A program made the translations under genes and the position numbers. The notes under the pieces were generated by a model. It was not told the origin of the DNA and ran no database searches. It was given only the letters and a program-made list of their open reading frames with translations. From an uncultured Clostridia bacterium (GTDB taxonomy: Bacteria > Bacillota > Clostridia > Christensenellales > Aristaeellaceae), in assembly GCA_946408995.1 (NCBI GenBank), contig CAMJUL010000025.1, forward strand, positions 1 through 47,831: a stretch of DNA of 47,831 nucleotides, written 5' to 3'. Below, piece after piece: positions 43,153-47,831 of the stretch. The first letter of the stretch is position 1, and every line of letters starts with the position of its first letter.

Positions 43153-43577
43153 ACGTTTCGGGGGCTTTTTCCGGTCCCTCCGCTTTTCAGCGGAACGTTT
43201 TAATCGTTTGCCTCCTGTCCGGGCGTCCCCGGTCCGGACGATCCCCGTACGGCGGGTCCATCTTCCTCTGCCGTTCACGCTTTACAATCCGCATTATACC
43301 CTGCTTCGTCGCCCGCCCTCCTTCCCCGTCACCCCCTGACCCCTCCGCTCCGTCATTTCACGCTGCACGTTCCACATTCCACATTTTTCCTGACCCCTAA
43401 TCCCTACCCCTCCCTTCCGTCATTCCACGCTGCACGCTTCACATTTCACATTTCACATTTCACATTAAAAAAAACTGCCACCTTCCTCCGTTCCCCGTAT
43501 CAACAGGTGCAAGGCGATGATGCCCTGCCAAACAAAGTGATTGAAAGCCTTACGGCTTTAGACGGAGGATGAAAACC
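43153..43577. repeat. Gene-free stretch with low-complexity repeats
   Basis: No coding sequence is seen here. From 43337 to 43390 and again from 43390 to about 43467 a related unit occurs: CTGACCCCT, a C-rich run, then CCGTCATT(T/C)CACGCTGCACG and CACATT. The second unit ends in a tandem TTTCACA array (43438-43467) running into eight A residues. The strand is strikingly poor in G. A small AAAGCC/GGCTTT hairpin (43544-43559) stands before the next gene's ribosome binding site. Confidence 0.7.
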
Positions 43578-43811
43578 ATGTCTGAGAGAATTGCTTCGTT
43601 CCTGATGACCATTGGCCTGATCGTGTGGAGAGTGTTTGACATCACCCGCGGCAATCATACCGCGCTGAACTGGATCCTGATCGGCATCTTCGCCATCATG
43701 GGCCTGTTCGAACTGGGCGCCATCGTGGAGGAAAGCGAAAAGCGGCATCCCCAGACTGCGGCGGGCACCCCGGACGCGGACGCCCTGCCGGAGGACAAGG
43801 AAATCAAGTAA
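43578..43811 (+). CDS. Small membrane protein of unknown function
   Basis: A 77-residue protein not matched to a known family. Two hydrophobic segments are visible (ASFLMTIGLIVWRVFDI and WILIGIFAIMGLFELGAIV), followed by a charged, acidic tail. The start at 43578 is chosen over ATG 43569 because GGAGG (43564-43568) abuts the earlier ATG but is nine bases from this one. It is 132 bases ahead of the LysM peptide gene, on the same strand. A role linked to that peptide is possible by neighbourhood only. Confidence 0.7.
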   Translation: MSERIASFLMTIGLIVWRVFDITRGNHTALNWILIGIFAIMGLFELGAIVEESEKRHPQTAAGTPDADALPEDKEIK

Positions 43812-43943
43812 ACCCTTACCCCCCTTTGAAACCGCCCCCCGGGGCTTTAAGATAGATACACCGCAGCATAAGACAGCATCATTCCAAACGGATCGATTTA
43901 TAAAAATCGCATGCCGCCATCCGGCGGAGGAAGGAAGAAGACC

Positions 43944-44198
43944 ATGACTGAATTTGAACACATCAACGCTGTGGAACTGAACGCCGAGGAAATGAACCAG
44001 GCCGTGGGCGGCGTCAACCGCTACAAGGCCCTGCCCCCCAAGGACGGCTTCTTCGCCTACAAGGTCGCCAAGGGAGATACCCTGGGCAAGATCGCCCGGG
44101 AAAACGGCTGCACCGTGCGGGACCTGATGGCCTGGAACCCCAAGATCACCAACGCCAACCAGATCTACGTCAACGAATTCCTCTACATCCGCGGATAA
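43944..44198 (+). CDS. Double-glycine-leader LysM peptide
   Basis: An 84-residue protein in two parts. The first 23 residues, ending ELNAEEMNQAVGG, match the leader pattern of peptides processed by C39-type peptidase ABC exporters: acidic/hydrophobic spacing, Leu and Met, then Gly-Gly. Residues 38-83 form a LysM domain (YKVAKGDTLGKIARENGCTV, LMAWNPKITNANQIYVNEFLYI), which binds GlcNAc in peptidoglycan or chitin. Cleavage after Gly23 would release a 61-residue LysM protein. GGAGGAAGG precedes the ATG, next to a CCGCC/GGCGG hairpin. The nearby exporter has no C39 domain, so the processing enzyme is not in view. A candidate promoter is TTGAAA/TAAGAT at 43826-43853. Confidence 0.82.
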   Translation: MTEFEHINAVELNAEEMNQAVGGVNRYKALPPKDGFFAYKVAKGDTLGKIARENGCTVRDLMAWNPKITNANQIYVNEFLYIRG

Positions 44199-44230
44199 GC
44201 CCCGCGAAGCGCAAACGGCCCCCGTCCATA

Positions 44231-44276
44231 ATGCCGATGCTCGCACGCTCGTTTTCAAGAAAACGGATTTCGGCAT
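44231..44276. repeat. Nested inverted repeat
   Basis: Outer arms ATGCCGA (44231-44237) and TCGGCAT (44270-44276) enclose a second perfect stem, CGTTTTC/GAAAACG (44250-44265). It lies after the LysM gene and before the terminator. An RNA element or a mobile-element end are both possible. Confidence 0.5.
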
Positions 44277-44305
44277 CTGTCTGGCAGGGGCGGCACAGCA
44301 AAAAA

Positions 44306-44339
44306 CGGTCTGCACTGTTGAGGTGCGGAGCGTTTTTTT
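44306..44339 (+). terminator. Terminator after the LysM peptide gene
   Basis: A ten-pair stem with one mismatch (44306-44315 with about 44323-44332) is followed by seven T residues. Between here and 44583 I see no convincing gene. Confidence 0.75.
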
Positions 44340-44583
44340 GCTTCCGCAGGCGTTTGCTTAAGATAGGATGGGAAAGCCGGCGAAGAACATCCTCCTATAG
44401 CAATCAAATGCAAAAAACCGGCCTTGCGCTTTTGCTATGCTGTGGGTGCAAAGGAGTGCGTAAATCCATCTTTCCATAAATGCGAACCCCCTATGGCGTA
44501 CGGCTCCATCCTGCCCTACAGTGAAGGAAATACGGCGGCTGTCGAGGGAACCGACCTGCCCGGCTGCTGCGTGCGGATCGTGG

Positions 44584-46311
44584 TCAGCGCTGGGATACGG
44601 TAAAGAGCGAATAGAAGTAACCCTTCTGCTCCATAAGATCCTCAAAAGTCCCCCGTTCCGTAACCACGCCGTTTTTCAATGCAAACAGCCCTGTACAGCG
44701 GCGCAGGATGTTTTCGTCCAGGTCGTGGGTCACGATGACGCGGGTATAGCCGTCCAGCTTCAGAATTGCGTCCAGCACCTCAAAGGAGGTCTCCGCGTCC
44801 AGGGATGCCGTGGCCTCGTCCACAAAGAGTACCGGGGTCTTGCGGAGCAGTGCCCGGGCGATGGAGATCCGCTGCCGCTCGCCGCCGGAGAGACCGGAGC
44901 CGTTTTCTCCGCACAGGTAGTCCGCGCCCTTTTCGTCGATGAGCTTTTTCAGCCCGGACAGCCGCACGGCGCGCTCAATCTCCTCTTCCGGAAAGTCGGA
45001 GAACATGGTGATGTTGTCACGTATGGTGCTGTTAAAGACGAACACGTTCTGCTGAATCATGGACACCAGGTCATAGAGCGAGCCGGCCGATATGGTTTTG
45101 AGTTCCTTCCCGTCATAGAAGATCCCGCCCTGATAGTTTTTCGAGGATGCCATCAGTAGATTCAGGATGGTCGACTTGCCGCTGCCGGAGCCGCCCACCA
45201 GCGCGTAGCAGCCGCCGGCAGGGAACTCCATGCCGACCCCTTTCAGCACGGGGTTTCCTTCCTCATAGGCAAATTCCAGATTCCTGACGGAGATCCCCTC
45301 GCTGAGCCGCGGCGGGCATTCTTCGCCCTCGTCAGGGGTGTTTTTGTTCAGGGCCTGCGCCAGCTTCCCGATCAGTTCCATGGAAGCCTTCATGCCGGCA
45401 AAGAAAACCGGAAAGGCCTGGATGGGCGCCAGGACATAATTCAGCAGCTGCACAAATACAATGGCGGTGCCGGCGGTGATGCCTCCCCTGCCGGAAAGCG
45501 CCAGTGCTGCCGCGACAAAGAATACGCCAAACTGCAGGATCCCTCCGGCAATGCCGGAAGCGTAACCGACGTGGACATTCACTTTTTCGCGTTTTTTGGA
45601 TGCACCGGCAACGGCCAGGTTGCTGTCATCATGCAGGCGGGTAATGCTCTTCTCTGCTTTAAAGCTCTTGATCACGGAAAAACCCGTCAGCGCGTCCTTC
45701 AGCATTCCGGTGTAGGCCTCCTTTTTATCAGAGACCTCTTTTTCCGCTTTAGCCGCTCTGTCTCCAAGGAGGACGGAGACGATGATCGGCAGCAGGGAAA
45801 AACCGAACGCGACCAGCGTCAGCAGCGGGCTGTACCACAGCATCAGGCCCAGCGCGCCGATAAAGGTGATGCCCACCTGGACAGCGCCCTGCAATTGACC
45901 GATGAAATCCTTTTCGATGGTATTGACATCGTTGGACAGGGCGGAGATATAGAGCGAGCTGTTCTCTCCCGAAAAGGCCAGGATCCCTTTCCCCATCAGC
46001 CGGCTGAAGACGTATTCCCGGTACTGCTTCACAGCCTTTGTGCGGAATGCAGTAAGAAAGGCGCAATCGAGGATCCATGCGATGACATGCAGCGCGATCC
46101 CGCCTCCCGCAATGAGCAGAAGCGTTCCCATACTGTAAGGACAGTCCCCGGAAATCAGATCGGAGACCTCCTTCAGCAGCCACGAGATGACCAGCGCTCC
46201 TGCAGAGCCGAGCAAGGCCGCAAGAACGGTCATGGCCAGGTTGAATTTGTTCTCCCGGAACAGCACTTTGAGGAACGGGCGCCGCAGCGCTTTGATTTCT
46301 TTCTTATCCAT
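44584..46311 (-). CDS. ABC exporter, fused membrane and ATPase domains
   Basis: A 575-residue half-transporter that should work as a dimer. Residues 20-310 form the six-helix membrane domain (FNLAMTVLAALLGSAGALVISWLL opens it). The ATPase domain has Walker A GGSGSGKST, signature LSGGERQRISIARALLRK, Walker B PVLFVDEATASLD and the H-loop VTHDLD. No N-terminal C39 peptidase is present, so it does not itself cut double-glycine leaders. Met 46311 is chosen because AGGAG is seven bases ahead. It overlaps the end of the XRE regulator by eight bases, so the two are co-expressed. The substrate is unknown. Confidence 0.92.
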   Translation of the reverse strand: MDKKEIKALRRPFLKVLFRENKFNLAMTVLAALLGSAGALVISWLLKEVSDLISGDCPYSMGTLLLIAGGGIALHVIAWILDCAFLTAFRTKAVKQYREYVFSRLMGKGILAFSGENSSLYISALSNDVNTIEKDFIGQLQGAVQVGITFIGALGLMLWYSPLLTLVAFGFSLLPIIVSVLLGDRAAKAEKEVSDKKEAYTGMLKDALTGFSVIKSFKAEKSITRLHDDSNLAVAGASKKREKVNVHVGYASGIAGGILQFGVFFVAAALALSGRGGITAGTAIVFVQLLNYVLAPIQAFPVFFAGMKASMELIGKLAQALNKNTPDEGEECPPRLSEGISVRNLEFAYEEGNPVLKGVGMEFPAGGCYALVGGSGSGKSTILNLLMASSKNYQGGIFYDGKELKTISAGSLYDLVSMIQQNVFVFNSTIRDNITMFSDFPEEEIERAVRLSGLKKLIDEKGADYLCGENGSGLSGGERQRISIARALLRKTPVLFVDEATASLDAETSFEVLDAILKLDGYTRVIVTHDLDENILRRCTGLFALKNGVVTERGTFEDLMEQKGYFYSLFTVSQR

Positions 46312-47386
46312 GATGATTCTCCTGTTCAATAAGGATTTTCCAAAGAGCGGTCAGCTCTTCATTTTCAAATGAACTGATCGCTTTACTGACACCGTCCATT
46401 GCCGTCGTCCCCAGGGCATCGTGGGCGCTGGTGCCTTCAATGCGGGTGACGAAGCGGATATCGCTTTCGTCATAGCTGGGGGCGGCATCAAAGAATGCGG
46501 CAAGCTCTTTGGCCTTGATCAGGGTTTTACGCGCCTCGCAGGTCTCTCCTGCCAGGAACTGCGCCCCGGCAAGGGCCCCGAGCAGCGTGGCGCATATTTT
46601 GTCGAAAAAGTTCGGCGTATCTTCTTTTCGAAACTCCGAAAGAAGCCGTGTTCCGCAGCCCAGGATCGCCTGCAGGGATGCATAATCGCCGCTCCTGGTA
46701 TAGACGTTCATATAGCCGATGATTGTGGTAATCAGTTCGGAGACATTCTTGAGAAGGGCTTCTGACAAAAACCGCTGAGCCTCCGCTGTGTGTCCGTTCT
46801 GCGCCAGATTATTCCCGATCTCATGGCTGTACTGTCCTCCGGCGTTATGGGCTTTCCAAAGCGCGATGGCCCTGTCCTTTTCGCCCAGTCCCAAATAGGT
46901 TTCCGCGATTCTCCCGTAGATGGTTTCCTCGCTGATCAGCGGGTCCTTGTTTTGCGGCAACAATAGGAGGGATCGTTCCAGCAGCTCCAGCGCACGGCGG
47001 AACAGGGCCTTCTCCCCGGTGTCAAAGCCAAACGCATGATTCAGCACAGCGCTCTCGTACACGATCCGAAAGGAGTTCGGATACTTCCCCAATGCTTTTT
47101 CCGCCTCCGTAAGCCCTTCCCGTTCCTTGCTGCGCCGGCATTCCTGCAAACGCTTCACCGTCGCATCCAGGCGGTTGTCCTTTACTTCATAGCCAAGCAG
47201 GACGTCCACAGAGGTATCAAAAAAGTCAGCCATCTGAAGGATCGTCTCCAGCTCCGGAACCGACAGCTTTGCCTCCCATTTGTATACCGCGCCCGCGGTC
47301 ACGCCCAATGCCTCGGCGAATTGTTCCTGCGTCAAAGACCGTTCCTTGCGGAAAGCGCGGATGTTTTCCGCCAGCATCATCTTCAT
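46304..47386 (-). CDS. XRE-family regulator with TPR-like helices
   Basis: A 360-residue protein. Residues 5-62 are a helix-turn-helix of the Cro/C1 type (AENIRAFRKERSLTQEQFAEALGVTAGAVYKWE). The remaining 290 residues are helical repeats like TPR units (AETYLGLGEKDRAIALWKAH, NLAQNGHTAEAQRFLSEAL). This layout resembles peptide-sensing or metabolic XRE regulators of Firmicutes. GGGAGGAGG precedes the ATG. The gene overlaps the exporter gene, so it probably controls it. Confidence 0.9.
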   Translation of the reverse strand: MKMMLAENIRAFRKERSLTQEQFAEALGVTAGAVYKWEAKLSVPELETILQMADFFDTSVDVLLGYEVKDNRLDATVKRLQECRRSKEREGLTEAEKALGKYPNSFRIVYESAVLNHAFGFDTGEKALFRRALELLERSLLLLPQNKDPLISEETIYGRIAETYLGLGEKDRAIALWKAHNAGGQYSHEIGNNLAQNGHTAEAQRFLSEALLKNVSELITTIIGYMNVYTRSGDYASLQAILGCGTRLLSEFRKEDTPNFFDKICATLLGALAGAQFLAGETCEARKTLIKAKELAAFFDAAPSYDESDIRFVTRIEGTSAHDALGTTAMDGVSKAISSFENEELTALWKILIEQENHHG

Positions 47387-47456
47387 ATGCCTCCTCCCTT
47401 GCGTTCCCCAGATGATTATAAGGCCTCAATGCGAGAAAAGGAACAGACCATTCGTA

Positions 47457-47609
47457 TCAATTGAATGGAATATTCTCTACCGTCAGTAAGAGCTTCGTTT
47501 CTTCATAAAGGGTTCCCAAAGAGGCCACAGCCGTTGGGATGGTCTGCAGGATCATAGGATCTCTGCCGGCGGTATAAGGACTGCCAAGTCCTTCGGGCAG
47601 AGAGCTCAT
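47457..47609 (-). CDS. Possible small protein ahead of the XRE regulator
   Basis: A 50-codon frame starts MSSLPEGLGSPYTAGRD and ends ENIPFN. GGAGG is eight bases ahead of its ATG. It is the first frame after the promoter at 47720-47749 and lies 70 bases before the XRE gene. No family is recognised. An overlapping 41-codon frame in another phase (47628-47503) also has a purine-rich site, so the assignment is weak. Confidence 0.35.
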   Translation of the reverse strand: MSSLPEGLGSPYTAGRDPMILQTIPTAVASLGTLYEETKLLLTVENIPFN

Positions 47610-47719
47610 TGTGCTTTCCTCCATCCATCAGGACTCCCTCCTCCTGCACGCAGATGCCTTTTCTGAATTCCCGGCCAATGCCGTGTTATGGAAGGCCTTC
47701 GCGGCAGCCGTTTTTTTAC

Positions 47720-47749
47720 ATATAAAAGCCTCAAACGGAGGCCTGTCAA
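47720..47749 (-). promoter_or_regulatory. Promoter of the XRE-exporter unit
   Basis: On the minus strand, a perfect TTGACA (47749-47744), an 18-base spacer and TTATAT (47725-47720). The 330 bases before the XRE start hold the small ORF and little else. From 47750 to the window end I recognise no gene. Confidence 0.6.
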
Positions 47750-47831
47750 AGGCTTTATCGCCGGATGGGCGCGGATAGGTCACTTGCACCGCGAGACGCA
47801 AGATTGAGGAAGTAAAAGCAAGTTGAAGGAG

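Noticed and set aside
31421..43467. Possible CRISPR array
   Set aside because: The repeats at 43337-43467 are diverged, unequal and lack regular spacers. Those in the giant gene are protein-domain repeats. No cas genes were seen.
44231..44276. Insertion sequence terminal repeat
   Set aside because: No transposase or target-site duplication is visible nearby, so only a nested hairpin is reported.
44358..44645. Open frame of 95 codons on the minus strand
   Set aside because: It overlaps the end of the exporter gene, and no clear Shine-Dalgarno site serves its starts. The hydrophobic C-terminal part is noted, but it does not support a gene call alone.
43578..46311. C39-type bacteriocin exporter serving the LysM peptide
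   Set aside because: The exporter begins directly with the membrane domain. No Cys-His peptidase segment is present at its N terminus.
47503..47628. 41-codon frame on the minus strand ahead of the XRE gene
   Set aside because: It competes with the 50-codon frame in another phase. Its Arg/Gln-rich product is less protein-like, although a purine-rich site lies upstream.

Overview
The window is a GC-rich chromosomal segment of a Bacillota (Clostridia) genome. The evidence is two T-box riboswitches, an L10-type ribosomal leader, a SigH sigma factor in a mini-RNase III/RlmB cluster, ThyX, and strong TTGACA/TATAAT-type promoters with purine-rich Shine-Dalgarno sites. The high GC content, the Thr-Pro-rich peptidoglycan-binding protein and the giant pilin-repeat surface protein would suit a gut lineage such as Christensenellales. 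That placement is inference only.

Region 1 (1-4850): a tRNA-Val(GAC) gene with its promoter and terminator, a second copy of its 3' end 221 bp away, a small secreted-protein gene broken by an amber codon, and a 1158-residue exported protein with two SH3b domains, seven peptidoglycan-binding repeats and a Thr-Pro-Arg linker. Region 2 (4850-13050): murG, a T-box-controlled ileS, a divergent EF-G-like GTPase and a small soluble Ser/Thr kinase. Region 3 (13050-18000): an SRAP-domain protein, a DUF308 membrane protein, the rplJ-rplL operon with its L10 leader and attenuator, a CCA-adding/poly(A) polymerase family enzyme and a RluA-type pseudouridine synthase.

Region 4 (18080-23190) looks like one transcription unit: AraC regulator, mini-RNase III, ThyX, RlmB, SigH and a family 2 glycosyltransferase. 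It joins rRNA maturation, dTMP synthesis and a stationary-phase sigma factor. Glycogen phosphorylase follows on the other strand. Region 5 (25790-29160) is a TrpX-type ABC uptake operon behind a T-box whose specifier reads UGG, so tryptophan supply should control it. Directly upstream is a DUF1887/Card1-like CARF-nuclease gene with no CRISPR array in the window, and divergent from that is a histidine phosphatase.

Region 6 (31400-39700) is one 8.2-kb gene for a surface protein with about 18 Spy0128/FctA-like repeats and no LPXTG motif. Region 7 (39750-43150) holds a PsuK-like kinase, a single polypeptide joining a HAD phosphatase to thymidylate kinase, and MnmA. Region 8 (43150-47831) is accessory: low-complexity repeats, a tiny membrane protein, an 84-residue peptide joining a double-glycine leader to a LysM domain, and an opposing unit of a possible 50-residue ORF, an XRE/TPR-like regulator and an ABC exporter.

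The best candidates for something undescribed are the double-glycine-leader LysM peptide with its neighbours, the HAD-Tmk fusion, the stand-alone Card1-like nuclease and the giant repeat protein. All assignments come from reading motifs by eye. No database search was possible.
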